The notes beneath the pieces were generated by a model. It did no database searches and had not been told where the DNA came from. It saw only the letters and a list, made by a program, of their open reading frames with translations. 64,000 nucleotides of DNA. It comes from Catonia carolina (taxonomy: Eukaryota > Arthropoda > Insecta > Hemiptera > Achilidae). The stretch's first letter is position 1. Each line of letters opens with the position of its first letter. Below, in pieces: positions 53,600 to 64,000 of this stretch. A program made the position numbers and the translations under genes. Location of the stretch: positions 7,327,501 through 7,391,500 of the forward strand of contig JAQMRL010000011.1 of assembly GCA_035578175.1 (NCBI GenBank), written 5' to 3'.

Positions 53600-54085
53600 T
53601 TATACTAAAGAGTGATAAAATTTCCAATACACGGATTTCAACTGATCTTCACATTTAATTACCCCCTGAAGCCTTAAAAATAGGTTTTACTTTCTCTTGC
53701 CTTTATGAATATGTGGGAAGGAAAGGATTGTTTTCGTGTCGATTTTTCCAAACGAGTTTTCACCGGATATACACCTTTTCAGATCCCCTGAACCCAAAAA
53801 ACATGTTTTTAACTATTGGTGTGTGTGTGTGTGTGTGCGCGCGCGTGCGTGTGTGTGTGTGTATGTGTGTGTGTGTGTGTGTGTGAACTAAATCTCAAGA
53901 ACGTATCATCGTACGAAGTTGAAACTTGAAACTTAATTTATTTAGGACGCGACACGAACATTTCATCAAAATCGGTCAACCGGAAGTAGTAGTATTTTCG
54001 TGTCATTTTTCACTTTTTTGCGATTTTCTCAAAAACGACTCCTACAATTTTTTTTTTAAAAATCGCCTTATTTACCATATCATAC
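53600..54085 (+). mobile_element. R4 stub followed by R1 5' half
   Basis: 53620-53680 matches the start of R4 (CCAATACACGGATTTCAACTG ... ACCCCCTGAAGCC). From 53685 R1 begins (TTTTACTTTCTCTTGCC) and continues to AATCGCCTTATTTACCATATC, about 400 bases. Its microsatellite is long: GT, GC and GT units at 53819-53885. Confidence 0.75.
53819..53885 (+). repeat. (GT)n(GC)n(GT)n microsatellite inside R1
   Basis: Longest simple repeat in the window apart from the poly(A) tail. Same location within R1 as at 24826. Confidence 0.9.
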
Positions 54086-54103
54086 AGTATAAACCAATGC
54101 TTA

Positions 54104-54260
54104 TGTAGCCCTTTGGTGTAGTGGTCAGCAAAACTTGCTTTATCCCTGGATTTATACCCAAGTTCGATTCCCAGTCAGACCTTTCATTTTGTCATCTTTG
54201 TATCACCTCGTTTCATTATCTACGTACAAGCCAAGGATTGTGTATGTGTCATCACCCACA
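54104..54260 (+). mobile_element. S2/S4-like SINE
   Basis: TAGCCCTTTGGTGTAGTGGTCAGC is an A-box region and AAGTTCGATTCCCAGTCAG a good B box, followed by TTTCATTTTGTCATC (S2-like tail). Interrupted or diverged after 54230. Confidence 0.55.
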
Positions 54261-54419
54261 AAAAAATGTGAAAACTCGTATCAAACCGGTTTTTTTTATA
54301 TTACACTAAATCGTTAGGTTAATTTTAGTTTAACAAACGTAATACTGATTTGATAGTCCAACGCTTACTTCTGTAGCAATTTACGATGATCTGTAATGAA
54401 ATAAGATGAAAACATGACG

Positions 54420-54705
54420 TTTTTATGACGCGATTATTCAACATCTTCTACATCTTCTTCCTCACGTGCCCTCTCCGACCGGAGGTTGGCGACCATGATG
54501 GCTATTTGGAATTTGAAAACCGTAGCTCTGATCAGCTCCTCTGAGGTACATCGAACCAGTCGCGAAGATTCTTCATGCAAGACATTCTTCCCATATCTTT
54601 CTTCACCCGAATCTTCCCTTGTATTATCAAGGAAAACATTTCATGTCTTGGTCCACACATAATATGACTCAAATATTCCATTTTCCTTTTATTCAATATG
54701 GAAAG
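54420..54705 (-). pseudogene. LINE-C C-terminal tail relic
   Basis: Minus strand: LNKRKMEYLSHIMCGPRHEM, FSLIIQGKIRVKKDMGR, MKNLRDWFDV, and in a second frame VANLRSERAREEEDVED. This corresponds to the LINE-C pattern K-R-K-M/L-E-Y-x-x-H-I-M ... LI-I-Q-GKI ... NLR-x-W, as at 38600-38800. Confidence 0.75.
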
Positions 54706-54860
54706 GACTATTTCACGTTAAATCGTTCCATTTTGTTGTGGTATACGTAGCCCTACAGTAGGTGTGTTGAGGTTACAGCGTCTGGATCGGTCTTAAAGTC
54801 ACTACAATATAGTACTACTACTTGAGGATAGCGAGAAGGTTTTTACGGATTACTGAGCCT

Positions 54861-55524
54861 TTTTTGAAATTTTAATGAATTCGTAGGAAGGAAGGAAGTT
54901 TTTAATTTATTAAGTACGAAATTTAAAACATTATTTTTTAACAACAATTCTACTAATTCTTTTGGCCATTTAAAAAGAATAATCTGGCGTAGGATAAAGG
55001 CCTACTATTCAGAAATTCATAACTGTATTTCCTTAGCAATTCATTTCTGAGAGCTTATTTTCGTTTTGACTTCTCTTAAATCGTTTGTGATTTATCATTT
55101 GTTCGATGTGTGCGGTGATTTTTATTTTGTGTTGGTGATTCTATGAATTCCTTTTACTAATTTTTTTTTAGACAAACCTATCTATCTATACAGCCATCAA
55201 CAAAAAGGAAATCATAAATCTTATGCTTTTGTAACACTTCCATTCTTACAAATGTTATGTTATTCTTTAGTTTTCGAACTTTTTTGTTTTTGTGAAAAAG
55301 TATTGTCTGGATTAAGTTACAAGTCGTGTCAACGTTTTAATGTTTTGTATCATTTTATAAGAATATTTTTCGAAAAAGTTTCAATCAATATTATTTAAAT
55401 ATAAAAATTTTAAGTTAAAATAAGTTCGGTTTTACAGCTAAAATTATTTTACCTGGTTATTTTCTTCAGCTAAATCACACACAATACGGATTTTAATCAA
55501 TTCAGTTTTTCTGCATTTTTTTTG
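54861..55524. other. AT-rich spacer
   Basis: No feature recognised. Confidence 0.4.
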
Positions 55525-55917
55525 TAGTGTGTTTAGCCCTACAGGCGAAAGGCTGGTTTGAACCTGTAAAGGTTTTATTAAGTAATAACTAGGAGTAAGG
55601 TGGTTTACCATTGCCTTCCTCACTGAGTGGAAAAATCTTTATAAGCATGCCAGGCCCTCTAAAAAGCATCTACTTTCCACCCTGCAAATGACACTTTCAC
55701 TTCATTCACCACAGGGTCTGGTTGTATAATGGTGAAATTCATTACTCTCAGAGTAGGTAATTGTGAATAATGTCGTTTTTACCTCTACCTCTTCTTTCTT
55801 AAATGCTTCAAGCATATAATTGGCTGACCATGTGATATGAAAAAAACGATTTTTTTGTAGCCCTGGAATTGCCAGATTAAGTGCAAATAATTTAACACTC
55901 CACCTGTCTGTCATCGA
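55525..55917 (-). mobile_element. R2 retroposon, diverged
   Basis: GTGTGTTTAGCCCTACAGGCGAAAGGCTGG to ACCTGTCTGTCATCGAC, with all central landmarks. The tail hairpin is partly mutated and no duplication was found. Confidence 0.7.
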
Positions 55918-56062
55918 CAAGTGCAATGATTGTTGTAATATAATTACAATTTTTACTGTACAATGGTTGGTTCGTAATAAGGGCGTTACCGGAAATGATA
56001 AGTCTAGAAAGTTTGATAACCATTGGTTTTTTTTTTTGCTTTTACGACCTCATAGGATCACT

Positions 56063-56400
56063 TTAGTCCAATTTCTGGGCCAGCCCATTCTGTAGTCGGT
56101 TCTTCTTATTCCCGAAGCGTGTAAGTTGTTTTATTCTTGCTTCTTTTCTTTTCGCCCTCATCTTTTTTAGGCACTCCGACCTTTGGTGCCTGTCTTCGTC
56201 CGAATACACCTTGTAGGATTCCTTTTTAGTTTTAGGCTCAAATATTATCATATTAGTCTTAATTAGCTCGCCGTATTTTCCAGATTTTGTAATCAGATCC
56301 ACCCTTGAAATTTTCAACTCTTCAATGTCCTGTTGAACTTCCTTTATCCATTTCGGTTTTGTTGTCTTTTCCCAGTGGATTATTTGGTTAGCAAGTAGTT
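56063..56400 (-). pseudogene. Probable LINE ORF C-terminal tail
   Basis: An open minus-strand frame (56317-56063, extendable upstream to about 56375) reads KPKWIKEVQQDIEELKISRV, ... SDEDRHQRSECLKKMRAKRK, ending at a stop. W-x-x-x-V-x-x-D-(I/L) ... a charged R-H-x-x-R-x-x-x-x-(M/L)-K-x-x-x-x-KRK tail resembles the end of certain insect LINE ORF2s that I recall, but the match is weak. Basic and charged, 84 or more codons with no stop, so a comparatively young relic or an unrelated coding fragment. Confidence 0.4.
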
Positions 56401-57384
56401 AGTGTTTCTTGCTCTAAGTAGATGCCTCAATAATGAAATTCTTTTTTTTTCCTGAAGAAAATAAACTTAAACCACTGGTTTACAGTAACTAAGTTACATG
56501 CAAATCCACATATTGCAAAATCTTATTTTGCAAACAGTGATATAAAATTTATGTAATAAAAAACAACTTGTAAATTAATCAACAATTGTTTATTTACAAC
56601 CACTTCGTCTTATCTTTCCTGTAGATTGATTTCAAATGTCAGATCGTTTGATATATTATGTACAGTATTATTGTAGTAAATAAACTTAGTTTAGTCTATG
56701 GTGGTAGTCTTCAGTTTATTATTGATTGACTAATATCTGTAATAAATTCATTAGACAGTAAGTTTATAATGGCCTAATCATGCTGTTTTATAAATTGTCT
56801 TGTTTATATGGTTCTTTTTTCACCCTGTTTTTTTTCTTTTTTACTCCCTATTGACCTAACTAACCCTACTGTGTATATAAACAACTTTCGTTCTTGACAG
56901 TATCTGTCATTTTAAAAACTGAAAGGAACAGACATATGCCCCTATCATGGAGGTCTTCTTCTTTACTATTATTATTACTATTTTTGTGTATGGAGGAATA
57001 AAGCAGATGTTTTTCTGGTTTGTATCATCTTCGAGAGTTGGTCTAAGTCTTATCGTATAGGATTTTTTAATTGTACGCTAATTTAATGTTTTTAACTTTT
57101 TTTACTGTTTTATAAATATTGCACCCGCGCTACGCACGTGTTTATGATTAATATCATAAGGTTGTTGTTAAATAAATTGTAGTAGGTCTTTGTTACAACG
57201 TACTTAATGGGAGAGGCCACAGTCCGTTGTCGTGAAAGTCCGTTATATCGAAATACAGCCAGGCAACGCAGCAATTTTTGTTGTAGCTGTTAATTTTTAC
57301 TATAGTCAGAATCGTAGCCGGTTTAAGTGTTTTGTAACCAATACAAAGTAATCATTAAAAGAAATACATTACATATTTACTTAT
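56401..57384. other. AT-rich spacer
   Basis: No feature recognised. Confidence 0.4.
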
Positions 57385-57640
57385 TGCGTTTGACCGATTT
57401 TGATAATAATGTTCGTGTCAAGCCCTCTAGTGGTATCTAACTTAAGTTTCAAGTTCGTACGTTGTTCCGTTCTTGAGATATTCTGTTCACATCCACACAG
57501 ACCAATTGCTAAAAAAAATGTTTTATGGGGTTCAGGGGGGTTTGAAAACGTGTATCCGGTGAAAACTCGATTTCGAAAAATCGACATGGAAACAATTTTT
57601 TCCTTCCTATATGTTCATGTAGGCTAGAGAAAGTAAAAAT
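57385..57640 (-). mobile_element. R1 5' third
   Basis: From AGAGAAAGTAAAAAT at the right to GACCGATTTTGATAATAATG at the left, about 255 bases. The plus and minus frames at 57381-57627 are repeat translations. Confidence 0.75.
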
Positions 57641-58417
57641 TGTTACCTAGAAAATTAAAGCATTTCAATTTCGAACACTTGTTCTTAAAAGCCAGGAATA
57701 TGATAATTTATTCTCTAAAGACCTAAAAACAGTAGTAGACCATCTTGTATATGAACAAAAATAAATTGCTATTTTAATTTTGGTTGTGTGGCCTTTTGAC
57801 CGTCTTTAATTGTAAATTTTATGTATATTTAATTGTTCCGTAATGAAATAATAATTGTTTTTTTTTCACTAAAAACAAATGGAAATAAACTGTAGATAAC
57901 CTTATAATGTATTAATTGATCAGGATATTGTAATGAACTTATAAAACTGGTAAATAATGAAATCCCTTTCAACCTTGATTATTCCATTTCTTTTTTTGTT
58001 TTTATTATCTAATTTGGCAAATGATATTAAGATCTCATTTTAATTGCTTATTAGTTAATTATAATCTTAATTTTTTCCGTAGGTTTATGCTTTATTTAAT
58101 ATTCTATTCCTAGTTTTTATTGTAGTTGGTTTTATTTTTAACTTGAAGGTTTATTTTGGTTTTGTTCGATACTTAATGAAATGTTTATCGTCTAATAAAA
58201 ATTAAATATACCGTAGTACTTTCATTAATAAACATTAATTATTATTATTTCTCTGTTTCTATTTTTATTCATGTAAATTTTAGTTGGTTGTTGTTTTAAA
58301 TTTATTATCTGATCCATTTATTAAATTTATAAAATAAAACCTTCCCTTTTGTTGTAGGAAGTAAAATATATTTGTTATATAATAGGAAAATGTTTTGTGT
58401 AAAATAATGAAATATGA
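57641..58417. other. AT-rich spacer
   Basis: No feature recognised. Confidence 0.4.
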
Positions 58418-58500
58418 TGGTGGCGCAGTTGTAGTGTTCTTGATTGTGAACCTGAAAATTCTAAGTTCAATTTCAAGGTGGAAGGTTGATGTACTCCATC
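58418..58500 (+). mobile_element. tRNA-like SINE head, weak
   Basis: GGTGGCGCAGTTGTAGTG is A-box like, and AGTTCAATTTC about 50 bases on could be a decayed B box. No family match. Confidence 0.3.
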
Positions 58501-58717
58501 GTATTTGTCGTTTTAAATGTTCCTAACACTTCAACAAAAATTTTCAATATATATCTCAGTTTTAGAACGATTTGTATATATGCTGAGTCTCGAGAATGCC
58601 TTTTGCTTTCGGTTGGGCTGTGAAGTAGGAAAGAGAAATCTGACAGTACTGCCAACCTCAGCAGTAAGACGTCACATTTTACTAAAATGTGCAATTGTAC
58701 CGTTAGTTAACCACATT

Positions 58718-59050
58718 TTCAGATTTTCTCAAAAACGGCTCCTTCGATTTTTTTTAAAAATCGCCTCTTAACTACGTTTTTATCCTCTAATATGATAGGG
58801 TAGGTGCCATGTCTGCTGAAATTCTTGGGAGGTTGTTCTCTCCTAGAGAAAAAAAATATTTTTGTTTAAGATTGCGGCCTTAATATGCATTTTAGAATAA
58901 AAATGTATATAATAAAAGTTGTAGAAAATTTAAAAATCTACAACTTTTATTTTAAAAATGTATTTGTATAACGCTTAATTTAGCGGTAATTAGTCATTTT
59001 CTGTTTTTTTTCATGAAAATCTGTTAAATTGAATTTTTTAAGATTTCGGC
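58718..59050 (+). mobile_element. R1 central part
   Basis: From CAGATTTTCTCAAAAACGGCTCC to AAGATTTCGGCC; both R1 ends missing. The segment picks up about 60 bases after the point where the minus-strand piece at 57385 stops. Confidence 0.75.
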
Positions 59051-59392
59051 CGTATTTTGTTAAATAAATATAATACTATAGTTTGGATTATTTGTTTTCT
59101 ATTACCGTGGTACTTATTGACGTGTTAAGATATAGATACGATTGAATAATCGTTAATAATAATTAGAAAACGAAGAAAGAAGATTAGCAAGGAGAATAAT
59201 CGGTTCAATAGTTGAAACTGCCCATAATAAATTGTAAATAATAAATATAATTACGAGTATATAATATAAATACCACACCAGTAATATAATATATCAATAA
59301 TAATATCTTATTATTTTTATTTTACTTTTCTTATTATTTTTTGTTATTTTTACCTATTGATATTAATAATATCAATATTATAGTATCAAAAT

Positions 59393-59777
59393 TTGGCCTT
59401 AATGGGCAGGTGGGGTGTTAAATTAATTGCACTCGATCTGTTGGTTCCAGGGCTACGAAAATAGTTAGTTTTCTCATCACATAGTCAGCCTATTATATGA
59501 CTAAACAGAAAAGGTAGAGGTGTAAAAGACACTAGTCAGAGTTTTCTCCTCTGAGAGTAATGAATTTCATTATACAGCCAGACTCTGTGGTGAATGAAGT
59601 GAAGGTGTCATTTGGAGGGTGTAGAGTAGATGCTTTTCGGAGGGCCTGGCATCCTGATAAGCATACTCTTTTAACTCAGTTAAGAAGGCAATTGTAAACC
59701 ACCTTACTCCTTGTTCTTTCTTAGTAAAACTTCTAGAGGTTCAAACTATCCTTTCGGCTGTTGACCTAAACAATAAC
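59393..59777 (+). mobile_element. R2 retroposon with 11-bp TSD
   Basis: AGTATCAAAAT flanks it at 59382-59392 and 59778-59788. The head begins TTGGCCTTAATGGGCAGGTGG, and the tail is GGCTGTTGACCTAAACAATAAC. Confidence 0.8.
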
Positions 59778-59837
59778 AGTATCAAAATATTAATACCAAA
59801 ATATACGTACGTATATTATAAATATATAGCATAAATA

Positions 59838-59958
59838 AGTGCCCATAGCAGGCAGGTGGTGTTAAATTTTTGCACTCGATCTCCTGGTTCCAAGGCTTCA
59901 AAAATAGTTCTCACATGGTTAGCAGAGTATACGACTGAATCATATAAGAACAGCACAC
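59838..59958 (+). mobile_element. R2 head fragment
   Basis: AAGTGCCCATAGCAGGCAGGTGG to ATATAAGAACAGCAC; truncated before the tail, next to an S1 insertion. Confidence 0.65.
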
Positions 59959-59972
59959 CTTATAATATTTAT

Positions 59973-60139
59973 AATTTTTTTTTAACGTCCAACTGTTCTG
60001 CAGTTACTGCTAATGCAGACGGTGAAGGATGAAATGATTTATCGTAACGTATGAAAATATGCCATGCCTAAATGGGATTCGAACCCAAAACCGCATGAAC
60101 AGAGGCGAGCACGTTACCAACTACGCCAATACGGCCGGC
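59973..60139 (-). mobile_element. S1 SINE, 9-bp TSD
   Basis: Minus-strand S1: T-run, ACTGCTAATGCAGACGGTGAAGG, B box GGATTCGAACCC read on plus as GGGATTCGAACCCAAAACCG, head to ACGGCCGGC. AATATTTAT flanks it exactly (59964-59972, 60140-60148). The A box is present, so it is full length, but the tail is only about nine bases. Confidence 0.85.
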
Positions 60140-60148
60140 AATATTTAT

Positions 60149-60935
60149 TGTGTGTATTATTATACACAGAGATAAAAAATCGTGTAACTACACGGTCAGA
60201 CCACAAGCGTTTTTAGCATTCATAACCAGTTAAGAAAAACACTGCATTTATTGTACTATTAATTTATTTATTTTTGACTTCATAACACTTCAAAGTAGAA
60301 AGTGTTCGAACGAAAAATTAGATAATTAAAACATTGAAGATTAGACATACAATAGAATGAAAGTTAGAAAAAAATAAATTTTTTTAAGGTTTTTTTTATT
60401 AAAAGGCACCTTAATACTGATAACATTTGAGGTAATTTGTAAAACTCCTTATTTAGAACAATTAAAACCCACCTGTATTACGTATATCTTTGTCTTCTTT
60501 AAAAAAATTATTACTTTTTGTGTAATGTGTAATCCTATTAATTTTTTTGTAGCGTTTTCTTTCATTTTCTTTATTATGATGATGACGTCATTATTTTAAA
60601 GGCCACGTGACATTTTCATAGATGTAATGATTGTGTCGTATGATGCTCGTTGTTGAAGATGTGTTCTTTTGTCTGTTTGAGCCCTCTGTGTCATAGTACC
60701 TCGTCGGGATATTTATTTTATGCATATACGTACTTATGTAACTTAATATTCTTTTCCTCCCCTCTCTCTTTCTAAAGTTTTTTTTAAATAATGGCATTAC
60801 TTCTGAAAAAAAATGTGGTTGAATATGAATAAAGGTATGACCTTATTTTTATTCTTAAGTCGTCTGGTTTTAAGTTTGAACTTAAAGTAAAATCATACAA
60901 ATAAATAACGTCTCTGTGATAATTCATCTTGTTTT
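60149..60935. other. AT-rich spacer
   Basis: No feature recognised. A minus frame of 68 codons at 60591 has no motif. Confidence 0.4.
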
Positions 60936-61455
60936 CTTTCTCTTGTCTATTGTTTTGTAAAATTAATTAGTAATTTTGAAAAGTATTGTTTTCATGTCGA
61001 TTTTTAGAGATCGAGTTTTCACCGTATATACACGTATTCAGACCCCCTGAACCCAAAAAAAACATGTTTTTGGCGATTGGTCTGCGTGTATGTATCAACA
61101 GAATATCTCAAGCACGAAACATCGTATTAACTTGACACTTAAAACTTAAGTTCGGTACTACTAGAGGACCCGACAGAAACATTTTCATCAAAATCGGTCA
61201 ACTGGAAGTCATAGTTTATTCGTGTAATTTTTCACTTTTTTGCGTTTTTTCTCAAAAACGGTTCGTACGACTTTTTAAAAATCGCCTCATTTACTACATT
61301 TGTTGTGCTTTGAAAGATAGGGTAGGTGCCATGTCTGCTGAAATTCTTGGGGAGGCTGTGATGTAGTAGACAAAACTAGTTTTTTGAAGATTGTGGTCTT
61401 AATATGCATTTTAGGGCAAAAGTGTACAATAAAAGTTGAACATTTTTAAACTAAT
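60936..61455 (+). mobile_element. R1 5' half
   Basis: TTTCTTTCTCTTGTC start, then CATGTCGATTTTTAGAGATCG, ACATGTTTTTGGCGATTGG, CATCAAAATCGGTCAACTGG, and on to CTTAATATGCATTTTAGGGC. The palindromic TATATAGG part near the start is replaced by AATTAATTAG. Confidence 0.75.
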
Positions 61456-62500
61456 ATTGTAAAAAAATGGTACGTGATGGATTTTTTTGACTGTTTTCCC
61501 TGTAACCCGCACACAAAAATCTATAAGAATCAGTCATTAGTTTTCAAACAACTTTTCCATTGTTTATCTATGTAATTATTATGCCTTACAAACACATCAA
61601 GCAGTCTTGCCTTTTTTATGATATTACTGACCCTTAAGCTATAGCTTTCGTAAATGATTAAATTTCTTTTATGATCGTTTATATTTATTATCTAGTCATA
61701 CTACTTACGTGCAAATAATATAATTTAATGAAATGGATTCATAAATTTTGTTTTAATTAATAACTAGTTTGATTAGGTTACTGTTTTTTGTATTTAATTA
61801 CTACTATTTGTATTAGTGACATTTGTAACCGCAGTAGGTTACGATGTACTATTCAATTTACTTTCTACTGTTTGAAAGAAATACATTTGTAAAACATAGA
61901 CAACATACTATACTTTTAGTTTTCAAGGAGTTTCAAGAGAAAGCTGAAATCTAAAAAGTTGATAATAAATTTAGAATATAAATGTATATATATATATTTT
62001 TTTTTAAATTCTTCTTAAGGCATTGATTTGTTTGTTTTTTAATATTTTGACTTTAGGGAATATTCTTGTGTATAATTTAACCTAAAAATATAATACTTGC
62101 TAAAATTAAATTAGATGTTTATTCTTAATATTATATATTGTTTTCTACGAACGGTTGTAGGTTATGTTGTACATGTGTGTAAACATACACATAGTTCGAC
62201 CTCGTTTTTATTCTGTTGAACATTAAAATTATGCTGCCCATCAAAAATTACAACTTTCACGCAGTAAATATGTGTAAAGTAATTATATACATTTTCTTCT
62301 TTATGTTAATTATAAGTTAGTAATTAGTTTTCGTTTTACAAATAGCATTTATTAAAATAACAGTTTCTTTTAATTGTTTATCTCGTTTATTTTTATCATT
62401 GTACTTGTGTGTAGGATTAACAATATCATCTTAATGCTATTAGATCGTTTATTTATGTGCAATTAAACTTAATTTTTACTTGTACCAATGTATATTTAAC
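61456..62500. other. AT-rich spacer
   Basis: No feature recognised. Confidence 0.4.
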
Positions 62501-62502
62501 AA

Positions 62503-62562
62503 TCTGATGTGAAACACCCATACGCCTTTCTTTTGCCCATGTAAATAATGAAACATAATAAG
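62503..62562 (-). mobile_element. R1 3'-end stub
   Basis: AATCTGATGTGAAACACCCATACGCC...TTTTGCCCATGTAAATAATG, the last 60 bases of R1 with a mutated hairpin. Confidence 0.6.
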
Positions 62563-62599
62563 GCTTGTATATTAACCAAAAACATTTGTGATATCACCG

Positions 62600-63110
62600 G
62601 CTCACAAAAACCTGATGATTCTTCTGAATATATACCAAATCTTGAAAGCTTCTAAATGATATATGGACTCGGTTATCGAACGTCCATGTTTCCAAACCAT
62701 ATAATAGACAGAGTAAATAAACGTTTTGACATATGTTAATAAATTTCACCATATCAATTACTGCTATAATTCTAGTAGCTCTTATTTCCACTGCTGGCAC
62801 CAGAACTGTTGTAATCCAACTTCTTAAGTTACTTGATCTTCAATAAAAAGTTGCATTGAGTATGAAGAACCTTAAGATCAGCTCATACGAACGACAATAA
62901 TTCATCTATAAAATTTTTGCTTATTGCAGTTGTGTTGTCGTAGAGTTGTGAGAAACCATACCGACCACCCTCATCTTAGTTTTCAATTGGCAGATTTTCA
63001 GGCCAACACCCTTTTAAAAATCTTATTTATTAAGCGCTAGTCCTTCTAATGAATCTGAAAAAATGAATGTATCGTCAACATGTCTTATATTTTAAAGAAA
63101 TAATCCAGTT
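62600..63110 (-). pseudogene. LINE reverse transcriptase relic with altered catalytic motif
   Basis: Minus strand from about 63100: IRHVDDTFIFSDSLEGLALN, where the palm motif normally FADD/YADD is HVDD. A degraded middle follows, then (62800-62594) LLCLLYGLETWTFDNRV and HISFRSFQDL. x-VDD-T-x-I-F-(S)-D-S-x-E-x-L, spaced before LLYG-x-ETW, is the palm-to-thumb order of ORF2. The two catalytic aspartates remain but the surroundings are broken by stops. Clade not assigned. Confidence 0.6.
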
Positions 63111-63210
63111 TTAAGATTGTTGTTTTTATTTGTTTATCATCAGCTGAAAGGCTGATTTAAACCTTTAGAAGCTTTACTAAGTAAAACGAGAAGTGAGGTG
63201 GTTTACAATT

Positions 63211-63665
63211 GAATCGGACATTGCAGAAACAACACAAGTAACATTTTTACCATTTTCCCTTTTTGTTCATAAATCCATTTCTCAACACATAACATATAAA
63301 TAATTGAACATAAAATTTTAGTTAAGGTATAACATGTCATGCCTGTTAGAGTATTATGTATTTACAGATATAAAATTTGTATACAACCTCATCCATTGCA
63401 TAGTGGCTAGTGCGCTAGCCTACAAAGCGAAAGTTCCTGGGTACGATTCCCAGTTAGGGTCTGGAAACTTTAACGTGTTAAAATCCACTATTGCAGTACC
63501 AAAACACACAGAAGCCCCTAATGACTAAGCTGCCGGTATGACTAAATAAACTAAAAAATAAAATGTGTATATCACAAACAACAAACGTGCAACACTGTGC
63601 TGTTTTTTTATTGTGTCTAAAATTTACTTTTCAGCACATATGTGTTTTTTCTGTAATACTTAATT
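63211..63665. mobile_element. 455-bp insertion with 5-bp CAATT repeat, containing an S4 SINE
   Basis: CAATT stands at 63206-63210 and 63666-63670. No inverted ends (GAATCGGACATTG ... AATACTTAATT). The S4 SINE lies inside at 63390-63556. Confidence 0.5.
63390..63556 (+). mobile_element. S4 tRNA-headed SINE
   Basis: TGCATAGTGGCTAGTGCGC is an A-box region and GGGTACGATTCCC a B box; the body is GGGTCTGGAAACTTTAACG and the tail CCCCTAATGACTAAG...TGACTAAATAAACT. The tail resembles S1 and LINE-D 3' ends. Confidence 0.65.
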
Positions 63666-64000
63666 CAATTACCTTTCACACTGAATGGAAAAGTATGCTT
63701 ATCAGCATACCAGACCCTCCGAAAAGCACCTACTTTTCACCCTGCAAATGACACCGTCATTTCATATTTTAATTTATTTTTTTTTATTGACCTTAAGGTC
63801 AAATGTATTGTATTTTGAAACGGCAAATGACCTATCCTTACTGCCCTTTTCTAACCGTGATTTATTAACAATTTCGAATATCAATTCTAAATCACAAATA
63901 GGATTTGTTAAGGTTCAAATGCAAGCATTTTGTTGTATTGTTAAAGAAAAATTAAAAAGTAGGCCTAACCTTAAAGAATGTACCTTTATCTACTACTTAT

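Larger units (their letters stand above)
63125..63765 (-). mobile_element. R2 fragment split by a 455-bp insertion
   Basis: Tail side 63125-63210 (GTTTATCATCAGCTGAAAGG ... GGTGGTTTACAATT), and continuation 63666-63765 (CAATTACCTTTCACACTGAATGG ... GCAAATGACACCGTC). The two parts join in consensus order. The head third is missing. Confidence 0.7.

Overview
This window is a piece of a large, AT-rich animal nuclear genome, most likely an insect or other arthropod. That reading rests on tRNA-headed SINEs with polymerase III boxes, several kinds of non-LTR retrotransposon relics, Tc1/mariner, hAT and pogo-type DNA transposon remains, a solo LTR, and the absence of any bacterial-style gene. I cannot fix the order; a large-genome insect (hemipteran or polyneopteran) is only a guess. 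No intact host gene, host exon, functional tRNA or rRNA gene is recognisable. Almost all the short open frames are chance frames in AT-rich or repeat DNA; the meaningful ones are pieces of reverse transcriptases and transposases.

Interspersed families, named here for convenience. R1: about 0.93 kb, non-coding, from TTTTTACTTTCTCTTGCC to a 3' hairpin and CACCAGATT; proposed Helentron-like non-autonomous element. R2: about 0.39 kb SINE-like retroposon with 7-13 bp target duplications and an (AAC)n tail; its sense strand is taken as the one ending CCTAAACAACAAC. S1-S4: four tRNA-headed SINE families. R3 and R4: minor unknown repeats. LINE groups: A (2741, 27489, 37880, 39821, 40740), B (1, 7410, 14096), C (38190, 54425), D (41295), J, Jockey-like (27907, 32653), and E, unclassified tails (56063, 62600).

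Layout. 1-9 kb: a LINE-B relic cut by an R2 copy, LINE-A, S2 and S1 SINEs, then a LINE-B reverse transcriptase relic with a fold-back duplication. 10-20 kb: hAT remnant, LINE-B end, and a three-layer nest (hAT in R2 in R1). 20-25.6 kb: R1-dense block with a MITE interrupted by R1, which is itself interrupted by an S3 SINE, and a 1-kb fold-back element. 27-33 kb: a LINE fragment inside an S3 SINE, a TA-flanked MITE, two R2 copies, R3 and a Jockey-like tail. 34-36 kb: a long-TIR Tc1/mariner-type element carrying only the transposase DNA-binding region and split by a 637-bp solo LTR. 37-42 kb: LINE graveyard. 42.5-53 kb: R2 carrying a 610-bp MITE, a pogo/Tigger relic between direct repeats, R1, and R2 pairs. 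53-64 kb: further R1, R2, LINE and SINE relics.

The functional logic is parasitic. Autonomous LINEs would have supplied reverse transcriptase, and the short elements appear to ride on them: R2 shares a stem-loop 3' end with LINE-B, and S1 shares a GTCGCTAATGAC...TTAAATAAA tail with LINE-D. DNA transposon relics keep their ends but not their catalytic domains. The nesting gives a relative time order of insertions. AT-rich stretches between listed features that have no entry of their own were read and showed nothing I could name.
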